From: Paraburkholderia translucens
GTDB taxonomy: Bacteria > Pseudomonadota > Gammaproteobacteria > Burkholderiales > Burkholderiaceae
DNA length: 64,000 nt
Assembly (NCBI RefSeq): GCF_020881035.1
Contig: NZ_JAJITC010000005.1
Location: forward strand, 248,001-312,000
Reading direction: 5' to 3'
The notes below the pieces were generated by a model. The model did no database searches and was not told where the DNA came from. It was given only the letters and a program-made list of their open reading frames with translations. The position numbers were made by a program, and so were the translations under genes. How positions within the stretch are numbered: the stretch's first letter is position 1; each line of letters starts with the position of its first letter. This document shows positions 25,726 to 35,652 of the stretch, piece after piece.

Positions 25726-27033
25726 ATGGACCGATTGCAAGCAGCGGCTGACAGTAGCAGCGCGTGGTCTCGACGCGCGCTGATCGCACTTTTCTCGACG
25801 GTTTGTCTCTCTTGTGGTGGTGGCGGCGCGGCCGGAACTGGCGGGTCCGGCGCAACACCAGCAAGTGGTTCGGGCGCAACATCCGGGAGTGGTTCAGGAG
25901 GAGCGTCTGGCAGCACGGTATCGATTCCATGGGTCGGTACCTGGGCGGTCGCACCATGGGTCACCGATTCACCGGGCTTCAACAACGTGACCGTGCGCCA
26001 GATCGTGCACACCAGCATCGGGGGGTCGGCCGTCCGTGTGCAATTGTCGAACCTTTACGGGAGCCAGCCAGTCGTGATCGGCAACGTTAATGTTGCCCTG
26101 CGTGACAGCGGTCCCACTACGGTCGCCAGCAGCACAAGAACGGTGACGTTCGCGGGCCAACCTGGTGTGACGCTGCCCGCAGGCGCGTCAATCGCGAGCG
26201 ACCCTGTTCCGTTCGACGTGCCGCCGCTCGCGGATATTGCCGTCAGCCTGTATCTGCCCGGCGAAACCTCGCCGCAGTCGACGGGCCACGGCGGCTCGCT
26301 ACAGGACGTCTATGTCGCGCCGGGCAACATCGGTGCCGAGCCGAGCTTCACCGGCTTCACTGCTAACCCTGCAGGTCAGGCGTATTATTTTTTGACGAAC
26401 GTCGACGTCCAAAATGCGCAGGCAACCGGCGCGGTGGTGGCATTTGGCGCATCGATCACGGACGGGGGCGCATCCAGCAGCAACGCTAATCGCCGCTGGC
26501 CGAATGATCTTGCCAAGCGCCTGTTCGATGCCGGCATGGCAATCGGTGTACTGAACGAGGGAATCAGTGGCAATAACTTTTTCACCGATGGCGGCGGCGA
26601 AGCGGGCCTCAACCGCTTCGATCGGGACGCGTTGCACCAGCCGGGAGTGAAGTGGGTCATCGTCTCCGACGATGCCGTGAACAACCTCAACTCCAACACA
26701 CCATCCAGCGCGCAGGATCTGATCGCCGCGTTCCAGCAGTTGATCGCCCGCGCGCACGGGGCCGACGTCAAGATTGTCTGCTCCACGCTGACACCGTTTC
26801 ACGGCACGCCGTTCTGGACACCCGCGATCGAAACTACACGCGAAGAGGTCAACGCGTTTGTGCTGAGCCCGTCGAGCGGTTGCGATGCCGTGCTGGACCA
26901 GGCTCGCGCCGTGAGCGATCCGACTGACCCCACCTCCTTTTTGCCCGCTTTCAACAGTGGCGACAACCTGCATCCGAACGACGCTGGTCTGCAGGCGATC
27001 GCCGACGCATTAGACCTTAATAGCCTCAAGTGA
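25726..27033 (+). CDS. SGNH/GDSL-family hydrolase, lipoprotein-like
   Basis: A 435-residue exported hydrolase. The N-terminus carries a hydrophobic segment ending LSCGGGG, a lipobox-like site, then a Gly/Ser linker. Block I is VAFGASITDGG (serine nucleophile), block V is NLHPNDAGL with the Asp/His pair; a carbohydrate-binding-like strand region lies between the linker and block I. Related proteins are secreted esterases or deacetylases on polysaccharides. The ATG at 25726 has GAGAGG upstream. No clear operon partner. Confidence 0.85.
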   Translation: MDRLQAAADSSSAWSRRALIALFSTVCLSCGGGGAAGTGGSGATPASGSGATSGSGSGGASGSTVSIPWVGTWAVAPWVTDSPGFNNVTVRQIVHTSIGGSAVRVQLSNLYGSQPVVIGNVNVALRDSGPTTVASSTRTVTFAGQPGVTLPAGASIASDPVPFDVPPLADIAVSLYLPGETSPQSTGHGGSLQDVYVAPGNIGAEPSFTGFTANPAGQAYYFLTNVDVQNAQATGAVVAFGASITDGGASSSNANRRWPNDLAKRLFDAGMAIGVLNEGISGNNFFTDGGGEAGLNRFDRDALHQPGVKWVIVSDDAVNNLNSNTPSSAQDLIAAFQQLIARAHGADVKIVCSTLTPFHGTPFWTPAIETTREEVNAFVLSPSSGCDAVLDQARAVSDPTDPTSFLPAFNSGDNLHPNDAGLQAIADALDLNSLK

Positions 27034-27314
27034 CCATATCACCATGAGCTTCTGAACTTGCGTGCGCATACCCAGCAAACAACGCCGGCGGACCGATCCC
27101 TTTATGGCAGGACTGTCGAGCCATTCGACCTTTGACGAGGTTGACCGCAGCAACGGCGAGCCCGGACGAGAAACGCCATCGCGTTGGACGGATCGACGAC
27201 CGCATCCCTCGTCTCCTCGCCGCTGATCGAGTGCGGCCAGAAGCGGTCCACCGCGCCGGTGAACCATCGGTCACCCGACTTGCCCGGGCTTGCCCGACAG
27301 CGGACGTCGAACCT

Positions 27315-28016
27315 CTAGGCGAGCAGCAGCAAGGCCTCCTCGAGCGAGAGTACCGTGGTGCGCGAATCGAATGCGGTGGAGAACAGATGTTCATGTACCA
27401 CCTGATCCGGGTCATAGCAGCAATCCTTCACCGTGTAGAGGCGAAAGTCCGCGTCGCTCGCATACGCGACCGACGACAGCACAACGCCGGTCGATGCAAT
27501 GCCGACCATAATCAGCGAATCGATACCTTGTGCGAGAAGTCGTGCTTGCAAGTCGGTGCCGAAGAACACACTGGCCCGATGCGCAACGATGACCGGTTCG
27601 CAGGCACGCTGGCCCAACTCCGGCGAGGTCTGATCATCGACGAAGAGACCGAGTTGCTTGATTCCCTGCCCATTCTTGTTCAATGGGCTGACTTCCGGAT
27701 AGCCCGGACTGAAGCGCAGGTTGGCGAAATAGACGCTGACGCCTTTGGTCCGCGCCGCGTCGCAGAGCTTGCGCGTATTGGCAAGCAAGGCCGGCGCGAC
27801 CGAGGGAAAGAGCCCGAGAATGTCGGTCTGATAGTGCATGACGAGAACCGCAGTTTGCGCCGGCTCGATTGCGGGAATCCGTGAACCCTCGCGCCGCGTG
27901 GATGCAGCGCCGACCTCGCTATCTCCGCTGTTGGGACTCAAGCTGGTTGCCAATGCGTTTTCCTGACTCACGACTGCCTCCCCAACAATGTCCGCTGGCG
28001 ATGCGACCGCCTCCAT
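27315..28016 (-). CDS. isochorismatase-fold protein lacking the D-K-C triad
   Basis: A 233-residue cysteine-hydrolase fold. Family landmarks are AVLVMHYQTDIL, the ANLRFSPGYPE loop, HRASVFFGTDL and GIASTGVVLSS. The catalytic triad is not standard: the Asp is His61, the lysine position before HR is Ala145 and the cysteine position in the GIA...GVV loop is Val178. A GIATSGVVLS-type subfamily without cysteine is known to me from Burkholderiales and Rhizobiales, so this may be a fixed variant, not decay. The first 45 residues are a low-complexity extension. Confidence 0.78.
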   Translation of the reverse strand: MEAVASPADIVGEAVVSQENALATSLSPNSGDSEVGAASTRREGSRIPAIEPAQTAVLVMHYQTDILGLFPSVAPALLANTRKLCDAARTKGVSVYFANLRFSPGYPEVSPLNKNGQGIKQLGLFVDDQTSPELGQRACEPVIVAHRASVFFGTDLQARLLAQGIDSLIMVGIASTGVVLSSVAYASDADFRLYTVKDCCYDPDQVVHEHLFSTAFDSRTTVLSLEEALLLLA

Positions 28017-28114
28017 GCACAATTCTGCTGTCTTTCGACACGCGGTTCATATGCACAACCAGCGAACGTCGAACGCAGAGAATCCTTCATTAGCGAAACA
28101 CCCCCCGCTGCCAG

Positions 28115-29767
28115 CTAACGGATTGCCAGAGCGACCGGGCCGCCCGCTGTCGCATGGTCGTATCGAGGCGCGCCGACAGCCGGACTTCCGTTTTGCGCTG
28201 GGTCCGTCGATGGACGCTCGTGATCGATGCGGAACACCGCCACCGCATTCCGCAGAACATCCGCCTGCGCTTCCAGCGATTTCGCGGCCATCGCGGCTTC
28301 CTCGACGAGCGCGGCATTATGCTGCGTCACTTCGTCGATCTGGCTGATCGCCTTGTTGACCTCATCGATGCCGGCGCTTTGTTCGAGCGCGGCGGCTTCG
28401 ATCTCGCTCATGATCCCGCTTACCCGGCCGACCGACTCCATCGCCTCCTGCATCGTCCTGCGCGCTTCCCCGACGAGCGATGCGCCCTGTTCCACCTTCG
28501 CGGCCGAGTCGCCGATCAGTTCCTTGATTTCCTTCGCAGCCGCGCCCGAGCGCTGCGCGAGGCTGCGCACTTCCGATGCGACCACCGCGAAGCCGCGCCC
28601 CTGCTCACCCGCACGGGCCGCCTCGACCGCGGCGTTCAAGGCGAGGATATTGGTCTGGAAAGCGATGCCTTCAATCATGCCGATGATCTCCGTGACCCTA
28701 CGCGACGACTCCGTGATGCCGTCCATCGTCTCTGTCACGCGAGTCACGACGTTGCCGCCGCGCGTCACCGTCTCCAGCGCGCCCTGCGCGAGGCGGCTCG
28801 CCTGTTTCGCGTTGTCGGTGTTCTGCTTCACCGTCGCGGATAGCTGTTCCATGCTGGCCGCCGTCTGCTGAAGCGCCGCGGCTTGTTGCTCGGTACGGCT
28901 GGAGAGGTCGGCATTGCCCGAGGCAATCTCGTTCGCGCCAGTGGTGATAGCGTCCGTGCTGCCGCGCACCTTCGACACTGTATCGACCAGACCATCGCGC
29001 ATCTGCGTGAGCGCCGACAGCAGCTGGCCCATTTCATTGCGCGAGCGCGACCCGACAGAGATCGTCAGGTCACCCGCAGCGATGCTGCGAAAGTGGGAGA
29101 TCGTCCGGTTCACTGGCTTGACCAACGCCGCTGACAGGCCCACTCGCGCCATCATCCCGACCACAACCCCAATTGCGCCGATCGCCCCGAACAGCAGCGT
29201 CGCGATGCGCAGGCGCTGCTCCGATGTTTCGGCCTGGCGTTGACTTTCGGCGGCCTGCAACTGGTTGAGCGCGTCGAACGTCTTCGCATAGGCCGCGTAG
29301 TAGGTGTTCGCCGTTTCGCCCTGAATAGTGTGGAAGGTGTTGAAGTCGTAGTCCGTGAGCGCCTTGAATTCCGGCTCGATCGCGCGGTCGACGAGCGCGG
29401 CGCGTGCCTGCTCGACGGCCTGCGCAAGCCGCTTTTCCTCGTCGCTGGCAAAAGGTCCATTTGCGTAACTGCGGAACGCAGCCGTGGATTCTTCCAGCGC
29501 CTTGTGCGCCGCCGAAAGAAGCCCGTCGCTCTGCTTGCCGGCGCTGAAGAGCGTCTCGTAACTGCTGAGCGCCAGCCGCACCTGAAGAAGCTGTTCAGAG
29601 CTACCCCTCAGTTGCTCCAGCGTGGAGGCGCGGTGCCGGACGTCCTCCAGCCCGCTGCTGGTGAGCTTGAGCGCACCGTACCCGACGCCGATCACGGTCA
29701 GCAGAAAGGCAATGAAAACGCTGATGACCAGCGTCAGGCCGCCGCGAATGGTGAGGTTGTTAAGCAT
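28115..29767 (-). CDS. methyl-accepting chemotaxis protein (Tar type)
   Basis: A 550-residue chemoreceptor. One transmembrane helix is at 10-32, a helical ligand-binding domain follows to about 185, the second membrane span is near 190-210, then a HAMP domain ([19 protein letters not shown]) and the signalling hairpin whose tip includes [20 protein letters not shown]. Methylation-helix Glu/Gln pairs flank the tip. The C-terminal end lacks a clear NWETF receptor-modification pentapeptide. Ligand unknown; no chemotaxis kinase genes are near. Confidence 0.95.
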   Translation of the reverse strand: MLNNLTIRGGLTLVISVFIAFLLTVIGVGYGALKLTSSGLEDVRHRASTLEQLRGSSEQLLQVRLALSSYETLFSAGKQSDGLLSAAHKALEESTAAFRSYANGPFASDEEKRLAQAVEQARAALVDRAIEPEFKALTDYDFNTFHTIQGETANTYYAAYAKTFDALNQLQAAESQRQAETSEQRLRIATLLFGAIGAIGVVVGMMARVGLSAALVKPVNRTISHFRSIAAGDLTISVGSRSRNEMGQLLSALTQMRDGLVDTVSKVRGSTDAITTGANEIASGNADLSSRTEQQAAALQQTAASMEQLSATVKQNTDNAKQASRLAQGALETVTRGGNVVTRVTETMDGITESSRRVTEIIGMIEGIAFQTNILALNAAVEAARAGEQGRGFAVVASEVRSLAQRSGAAAKEIKELIGDSAAKVEQGASLVGEARRTMQEAMESVGRVSGIMSEIEAAALEQSAGIDEVNKAISQIDEVTQHNAALVEEAAMAAKSLEAQADVLRNAVAVFRIDHERPSTDPAQNGSPAVGAPRYDHATAGGPVALAIR

Positions 29768-29900
29768 TGGGTCTCCGGAATGTCGGGATCAGCCTTTGGC
29801 GGCACATGGTTCTTGCGGGCTTCGAGGCTTGTCGTTCACTTCTCGCTTCGGTGACGCGTTCGTGGGATAGCGGCAGTGCATGGATACGGCGCCGACCCGA

Positions 29901-30101
29901 TCATGGACTGAAGCGAATCGGTGCAGTTAAAGGTGCGGACGGTCCGAGTACCCAATCCTCGCGTGGCTCCGGGATTTCGCACCCACTGATCGCCGAGACC
30001 ACGACCTCACTGCGATCGGGTTCCCTGTCTATCGCATCGCGCGCAGCATGACTACACGCCTTCTGCCTGCTCAGCCGGGACACTGGCGCAGGTGTGATCA
30101 T
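29901..30101 (-). pseudogene. decayed PIN-domain (VapC-type) toxin
   Basis: The frame starts with ATGA overlap on the antitoxin stop. It contains RDAIDREPDRSEVVVSAISG followed by CEIPE, a match to the middle of PIN-domain toxins, where the segment normally reads VVVSAISAWEIAML. The N-terminal strand with the first catalytic Asp is missing (MITPAPVSRLSR instead), the Trp of the second acidic site is Cys, and everything after CEIPE is unrelated. The RNase cannot be functional. Confidence 0.65.
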
Positions 30102-30331
30102 CGGTCGTCCTGCTCCAACGCCACTGCAACAGACGAGTGCTTCACGTCGAAATGCACGATCGAAGCACGCAGCAGCTTGAGCGGATCCTCCCCCTTGCTG
30201 CGATAAGGCCTGACTTCGATGGTGGGTTGCCCCCGGTCCGTGACGACGATGGTCTCCCCAAGCATCTCCACTTGCCGGAACAGTTCACATGCTTTGGACT
30301 TGAAAATGGCCTTCGATACTCTCTTTTGCAT
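30098..30331 (-). CDS. Phd/YefM-type antitoxin
   Basis: A 77-residue antitoxin of the Phd family: VSKAIFKSKACELFRQVEMLG forms the dimer/DNA-binding half, ETIVVTDRGQPTIEVRPY is the family core strand, and the C-terminal part would neutralise the toxin. Its stop codon overlaps the start of the PIN-domain remnant (ATGA). With the toxin broken, this is an orphan antitoxin that may still bind its own promoter. Confidence 0.85.
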   Translation of the reverse strand: MQKRVSKAIFKSKACELFRQVEMLGETIVVTDRGQPTIEVRPYRSKGEDPLKLLRASIVHFDVKHSSVAVALEQDDR

Positions 30332-30886
30332 TGCGGTCTTTACCCAGACGGTCCATATGGGCTATTTATTTTGACGGTGCGCACACGTTTTACGGTTCGC
30401 AGCCGGGCATTCGTTATCGACATTCGGAAACCGCAGTGCTCGGACCTGGTCGGTATTTGTTCTGTTGCGACCTTGAACTCAAGAACAACGGATCAACGTT
30501 AGCCGTAACGTTACAAATGTTAATTTTCTGGTAGGTGGACCGCCATGCGGGGTTTACCTAGTCGTTTGGGGCGCACCTCTGCCGGCTGCGAATGGCAGGA
30601 TATCGCCCTGCCGGTGAGCAAAATGCTCATTCCAGCCCCGTAATATCCGGTCGACTCCAGGATGGTAGCGCTAGCGTTAAATGACCGCTAGCCACTATCG
30701 ACCCCAGCGGCCGCTTCAGGCGTGAGTATCGAGCGCAAATGTTCACCTGAAATCGAGCTGGCGGACGACCATGTTCGCATCGCGCGGGCGCAGTCGAGCC
30801 GATTCGCGCAACGCGTCCGGCTATGTCGGTAGGACGGAGGGAAAATCGAATAGCTCGGCCACTGGAGCGTTGGTCCTGTGCACGAC
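30332..30886. other. about 550 bp without a supported gene
   Basis: Short open frames exist on both strands (the longest about 120 codons) but show no family features, ribosome-binding sites or coding-like composition. Part of the stretch is AT-richer than its surroundings, as for a promoter or old insertion scar. Confidence 0.5.
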
Positions 30887-31435
30887 CTATTCCGCTGCCG
30901 AGGTGTCCATCGGATGATGGTGCATCATGCCGGAGTCGTGCCCCGCCATCGCATCGTGGCCATGATCGGCCAACTGGGCATCGAACCATGCGTGCAACGC
31001 AGCGACGAGGCGAGGCTCATGCGTCCGATAGACGAGTTCGCCGCCATTGGGCAAGTCGCGATAGGAGATCTGCAGTTCGCCCGGCTTCGCGGTACGCAAT
31101 GTGGCCAAGCCCGGCATGTCATTGCCATGAATCTGCTCCGGCGCCTCGAAATCGCCCGCCGAGAACTGCCGGGCGATCACGGCCAGATGCCCGCGTATCA
31201 GAGCGACCTGCTTCGGATCTTGATGTTTCGTGACGACTTGCTGAATCCCGCCGTCTGCTGTCTTCGAAAAGATGTGAGTGGTAGCCGCAAGGGAGAACGG
31301 CATCACGTCCGCGCCGTGTTGTGCAACGTCCCTCTGGCGTGCCGTGATCTCGGCGTGGGAGGGCGATGAAAGAATTGCGGCCCCGACGAGGACGACGGTC
31401 GATGCCACGATTGAACAGGCTGAAGGGCGTTTCAT
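30887..31435 (-). CDS. secreted protein with His/Met-rich tail, unknown
   Basis: A 182-residue exported protein: signal peptide MKRPSACSIVASTVVLVGAA and on to SHA at 28, then MPFSLAATTHIFSKTADGGI and LVAALHAWFDAQLADHG. The last 30 residues hold eight histidines and several methionines (MAGHDSGMMHHHPMD), suggesting metal binding. Similar proteins are often mislabelled aspartate carbamoyltransferase in databases; no such domain is visible here. Its ATG overlaps the stop of the LysR gene (ATGA), so the two are translated together. Confidence 0.75.
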   Translation of the reverse strand: MKRPSACSIVASTVVLVGAAILSSPSHAEITARQRDVAQHGADVMPFSLAATTHIFSKTADGGIQQVVTKHQDPKQVALIRGHLAVIARQFSAGDFEAPEQIHGNDMPGLATLRTAKPGELQISYRDLPNGGELVYRTHEPRLVAALHAWFDAQLADHGHDAMAGHDSGMMHHHPMDTSAAE

Positions 31436-32367
31436 GGAGTCCTCTGATCGAAAGAGCGCTCGAAGTGTAGCGCCGGTACACCCAGTCGTACTTTCAGGAA
31501 ATCAATGAATAGCCGCGCTCTTGCCGGCAGCAAACGAGTTTCGGTCACTGCGTGCACTAGAACAGGCGAGAGGCTCCAGTCAGGCAACACGCGGACCAGG
31601 CGTCCCAACGCGAGATCGTCCGACGCAAGCACATTGTCCAGTACGGCGAGCCCGACCGCTCGCAACGCCAGTGCCCGACTCAGCGCGACGCTGTTCATCG
31701 CAAAGCGTGTCCCGATCATCACGTCGACCGACTCGTCGCCGCGATGAAACGTTCTTGCAACGCGTCCCAGTCTTGCCGGACCTTCCACGATACACACCAC
31801 GTGCCTGTCGAGATCGTTGGGGTGCGTGAGCGGCGCCGCGTGCTTTAGATACTCCGGTGACGCGTACAGATAGCGAGGAAGCATCGCAATGGGCCGCGCG
31901 ACGAGCGTCGATGGCGCCGAGGGCGGCGGACCGACGCGGATCGCCAGATCAAACGGTTCCGCCAACAGATTGACCGGATGCGGAGACAGGTCGAATTCAA
32001 ACGCGATCAGCGGGTAGGTCTTCGCAAAGTCGGCGATGATCGGGGCGAAATAACCTGTGGCGAGATCCGCGGGCATCGACACCCGTAGCGTGCCGGTGGG
32101 ACGTTCAGCGACTTCAAGCAACAATTCGTGGGCGATCTGCGCCTCCTCGACGATGCTCTGGCAGCGCTTGAAATACACCTCGCCAGCTTCCGTCAGCTCG
32201 ACCTTGCGCGTCGAGCGATTCAGCAAGCGCAGACCGATTGTCTTCTCCAACTCGGCGATATGGCGCGACAGCGTCGAGTTCGGGATCTCCAGTATTTCCG
32301 CCGCCCGACGAAAACTCTTCGTGCGCGCGACTTCCACGAACAGACGCATGTAGCTCAGTATCTCCAC
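31432..32367 (-). CDS. LysR-family regulator
   Basis: A 311-residue LysR protein: winged helix at 1-60 (RLFVEVARTKSFRRAAEIL, then IPNSTLSRHIAELEKTIG), linker helix, and periplasmic-binding-protein-like effector domain from about 90. It is divergent from the alkene reductase gene and overlaps the secreted His-rich protein gene by four bases. It likely controls the divergent oxidoreductase pair, as is usual for LysR genes. Confidence 0.92.
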   Translation of the reverse strand: MEILSYMRLFVEVARTKSFRRAAEILEIPNSTLSRHIAELEKTIGLRLLNRSTRKVELTEAGEVYFKRCQSIVEEAQIAHELLLEVAERPTGTLRVSMPADLATGYFAPIIADFAKTYPLIAFEFDLSPHPVNLLAEPFDLAIRVGPPPSAPSTLVARPIAMLPRYLYASPEYLKHAAPLTHPNDLDRHVVCIVEGPARLGRVARTFHRGDESVDVMIGTRFAMNSVALSRALALRAVGLAVLDNVLASDDLALGRLVRVLPDWSLSPVLVHAVTETRLLPARARLFIDFLKVRLGVPALHFERSFDQRTP

Positions 32368-32472
32368 GCCAATTGCTCCACCGATGGATTAATGTTTTCA
32401 ATTATAGATATTTATCCCGTCAATGGATCTATCTATCGTGTCGCTACCCTTCAACTCTTTCGAGGTATCGAC

Positions 32473-33594
32473 GTGAATCCGCTCAACGAACCCGTTCGCA
32501 TTGGCCGCCATACCCTGCGCAACCGCCTTGTCATGGCGCCTATGACACGCTCGCGCGCCGACGACGCAACCGGGGTACCGTCCGAGCTTGCTTCGCAGCA
32601 CTACGCTCAACGCGCGGATGCCGGCCTGATCATCTCCGAAGGCACTTTTCCGTCGCCGATGGGAAAAGGTTATGTGAGTACACCGGGCATCTATTCCGCC
32701 GCGCAGATCGACGCATGGAAACGCATCACCGACGCGGTCCACGCGCGCGGCGGTCTGATCTTCCTGCAATTGATGCACGCTGGACGCATCTCGCATCCGA
32801 GCATGCTGCCGAATGCCGCAACGCCCGTGGCGCCTTCGGCGATTGCAGCCGAGGGCCAGGTGTACACCGCAACTGGACGACAGGACTTCGTCGTACCGCG
32901 TGCACTCGAGACCGACGAAATTCCCGGGATCGTCGACGAGTACATGACCGCCACGCGTAATGCGCTGCAGGCGGGGTTTGACGGTGTCGAACTGCACGCG
33001 GCTTCCGGCTACCTGCCTGAACAGTTTCTGTCGTCCGGGACCAACCAACGCACCGACCGTTACGGCGGATCGCTCGAGAATCGCACGCGTTTTATCGTTG
33101 AAGTATTGAACGCGATGATCGATGAAGCCGGCAGCGATCGCGTCGGCATCAAGATTTCGCCAGAGATGGGCTTCAACAGCGTGACCGATGCCGCGCCGCA
33201 GGAGACCTACCAATATCTCGTACAACGCCTCAGTCCGTTGAAGCTTGCATACCTGCATCTGGCGCGGGCCAGCAAGTTTGACTACCGGGCGCTGGTGCGG
33301 CCGCTGTTCAACGGTCCGTTACTGATGGGTGGTGGTCTCGACCGGGACAGCGCCGCGTCGCTGATTGCAAGCGCCCGTGCAGACGCCGCCGTATTCGGCA
33401 GCCTGTACCTTGCGAATCCCGATCTGCTGGACCGTTTCGCCGTCGGCGCACCACTGAATGTTCCGCAACGCGACACGTTCTTTTCGGGTGGTGCCGAAGG
33501 CTATATCGACTACCCGATGCTGGAATTCCGCGCGACTACAGATTTTGCGGACCAGTCGATTTACCATGAGATTCAAAATGATTCGAAACCATGA
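32473..33594 (+). CDS. alkene reductase, old yellow enzyme (NemA-like)
   Basis: A 373-residue FMN-dependent ene-reductase. Key parts are RNRLVMAPMTRSRADD (FMN contact), FLQLMHAGRISHP, FDGVELHAASGYLPEQFLSS with the substrate-binding His plus Asn/His-type site, NQRTDRYGGSLENR, and PLLMGGGLDRDSA. A GTG at 32473 preceded by GAGGT is the best start; the frame stays open 115 codons upstream through the LysR promoter and coding region, which is not credible. It overlaps the next gene by ATGA. Confidence 0.92.
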   Translation: MNPLNEPVRIGRHTLRNRLVMAPMTRSRADDATGVPSELASQHYAQRADAGLIISEGTFPSPMGKGYVSTPGIYSAAQIDAWKRITDAVHARGGLIFLQLMHAGRISHPSMLPNAATPVAPSAIAAEGQVYTATGRQDFVVPRALETDEIPGIVDEYMTATRNALQAGFDGVELHAASGYLPEQFLSSGTNQRTDRYGGSLENRTRFIVEVLNAMIDEAGSDRVGIKISPEMGFNSVTDAAPQETYQYLVQRLSPLKLAYLHLARASKFDYRALVRPLFNGPLLMGGGLDRDSAASLIASARADAAVFGSLYLANPDLLDRFAVGAPLNVPQRDTFFSGGAEGYIDYPMLEFRATTDFADQSIYHEIQNDSKP

Positions 33595-35354
33595 GTAAAA
33601 ATCGTGCTGCAACGATCAAGGACGGACGGCGGCGTCGCGTCCTCGGTGCCGGTCTCGCGCTGGCGGCCACATCCGTGCTGCCGAACGCTCAGGCGGCCAC
33701 CACCTCACGCTACGTAGAGCCGGACGCGCCGGGCTGGCCCGAGGCATCTCGATGGGCGGAGCTGAACGAGGCGCTCGGCGGTCGGCTCTCGCCGGTCACG
33801 CGGCCCGACTTCGGCGATCCTGCGATCCAGAAGCTACTCACCAACCCGTTTTACATCGGCGAACAAGCTGGCCTGACACAGAATTCCGGCTGGCTCGACG
33901 CGTGGCAATCGTCTCCGGCTGCCTATGTCGTCGCGGCCGAGAGCGCTGCCGATGTCGCTGCAGCGATCAATTTCGCGCGCCGCCACAACGTCAGGCTCGT
34001 CGTCAAAGGCGGCGGGCACAGCTACCTGGGTACCTCCAGCGCCCCCGGCTCATTGCTGATCTGGACGCGCCCGATGAACGCCATCACCGTACACGAGGCG
34101 TTCACGCCGCAGGGTTCGAGCGCCGCGCCCGTTCCCGCGGTGTCGGTTGCCGCCGGTTGCATCTGGCTGAACGTCTATCAGGCCGTTACCAGCGGCAGCG
34201 GGCGCTACGTACAAGGCGGAGGCTGCACATCCGTAGGCGTAGCGGGATTGGTGCAAGGCGGCGGCTTCGGAAGCTTCTCGAAGCGCTATGGCCTCGCCGC
34301 CGCGAGCCTCCTCGAAGCCGAGATCGTGACCGCCGACGGTAAGACCCGCGTCGTCAACTCAGTGCGTGAGCCTGACCTGTTCTGGGCGCTGAAAGGCGGC
34401 GGAGGCGGCACGTTCGGCGTCGTCACGCGCCTCGTCCTGGCCACACACGAGTTGCCCGCCAGTTTCGGTGCGGTCAACCTCGACGTCACGGCCCATTCGG
34501 ACGACGCGTATCGACGGCTCCTCGCCCGTTTCATCGATCTATATGCGACGAGGCTATTCAACGCGCATTGGGGTGAGCAGGTGATAGTCAGGCCCGATAA
34601 CCTGTTGCGGATTCGCATGGTCTTCCAGGATCTCAACGAGGATCAGGCTCGCGCCCAGTGGCAACCCTTGATCGAATTTCTGTCGGCCAACCGGGACGAT
34701 TACGCCGGTGCGGAAAGCTTTGCGGTGCATGCCCTGCCGGCGCGGTACTTCTGGGACGCGAATTTCTTCCGCCGCTATGCGCCCGATATCGTCGATTTCG
34801 ATAACCGGCCAGGCGCTTCCACCGATCACTTCTGGTGGATTGGTGATGCTCATCAAGTGGGTTCATTCTGGTATGCCTTTAACTCCGCCTGGTTACCTGC
34901 CTCGTTGCTACGACAAGAGAACCAGGGCCGGTTTGTCGATGCATGGTTTGCCGCAAGCCGTCATTGGGAACTCGCGCTGCAGTTCAGTAAGGGCCTCGCC
35001 GGTGCTCCCGCCGCCGTGATCGACGCGGCGCGCGGAACCGCAATGAACCCCGAGGTTGCGGACGCATTCGCCTGGGCCGTCAGCGCGGCAAACGGCCCGT
35101 CAGCTTTCTCCGGCTTGCCGGCATCGGATCACACAAAGGCCGCCGCAAGTCGCTCCGGCATCGTGAATGCCATGACAGCCCTACGCGCAATCGCGCCCGG
35201 CGCTGGCACCTATCTCAACGAATCCGACTACTTTCAGGCGGACTGGCAACAGGCATTCTGGGGAGCGAATTATTCGCGGCTTCTGGACATCAAACGGCGC
35301 TACGATCCGGAGGGCCTCTTCACGGTCCACCACGGCGTTGGCAGCAAGGTCTGA
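33591..35354 (+). CDS. exported FAD-linked oxidase (BBE type)
   Basis: A 587-residue PCMH-fold flavoenzyme with a Tat-like signal (RRRRVLGAGLALAATSVLP). The FAD domain has KGGGHSYLGTSS, where the histidine is the usual covalent attachment site, and VQGGGFGSFSKRYG. The C-terminal berberine-bridge segment YLNESDYFQADWQQAFWG and LDIKRRYDPEGLF is present. It would oxidise an alcohol or amine in the periplasm. Start overlaps the stop of the ene-reductase, so the pair forms one regulated unit with the divergent LysR gene. Confidence 0.92.
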   Translation: MSKNRAATIKDGRRRRVLGAGLALAATSVLPNAQAATTSRYVEPDAPGWPEASRWAELNEALGGRLSPVTRPDFGDPAIQKLLTNPFYIGEQAGLTQNSGWLDAWQSSPAAYVVAAESAADVAAAINFARRHNVRLVVKGGGHSYLGTSSAPGSLLIWTRPMNAITVHEAFTPQGSSAAPVPAVSVAAGCIWLNVYQAVTSGSGRYVQGGGCTSVGVAGLVQGGGFGSFSKRYGLAAASLLEAEIVTADGKTRVVNSVREPDLFWALKGGGGGTFGVVTRLVLATHELPASFGAVNLDVTAHSDDAYRRLLARFIDLYATRLFNAHWGEQVIVRPDNLLRIRMVFQDLNEDQARAQWQPLIEFLSANRDDYAGAESFAVHALPARYFWDANFFRRYAPDIVDFDNRPGASTDHFWWIGDAHQVGSFWYAFNSAWLPASLLRQENQGRFVDAWFAASRHWELALQFSKGLAGAPAAVIDAARGTAMNPEVADAFAWAVSAANGPSAFSGLPASDHTKAAASRSGIVNAMTALRAIAPGAGTYLNESDYFQADWQQAFWGANYSRLLDIKRRYDPEGLFTVHHGVGSKV

Positions 35355-35652
35355 GAGCCCCTCCTGATTACGACAACAACTCTGTGCTCGATGCAGCGCA
35401 CGGCAACGTCCCGTCAACGTGGACGGTGACGGCCTCGTGGCCCGCTGCGCTAACTCCCGGCGCGGTTTCCGCACCGGGCCAATGAAACCAGCGAGTGCAA
35501 GCGGGAAGGCCCACGTATCCCGAGTCAGGCAGATTGGCAGTTCAGCCGCGAGCATCTATGCTGCTATTGAGCCACGTCGGTGTTGTCAGGTAGCCCCAGC
35601 AAAATTGCGGCAGTGCACATAAAGCTCGTGCAGCCTGGTACGGGAGCGAGAC

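Noticed and set aside
30331..30534. 67-codon plus-strand frame near the antitoxin
   Set aside because: No ribosome-binding site, no family resemblance, and it overlaps the antitoxin promoter.
32128..32472. 115-codon extension of the ene-reductase frame
   Set aside because: It lies within the LysR gene on the other strand and the divergent promoter; family proteins start at the GTG at 32473.
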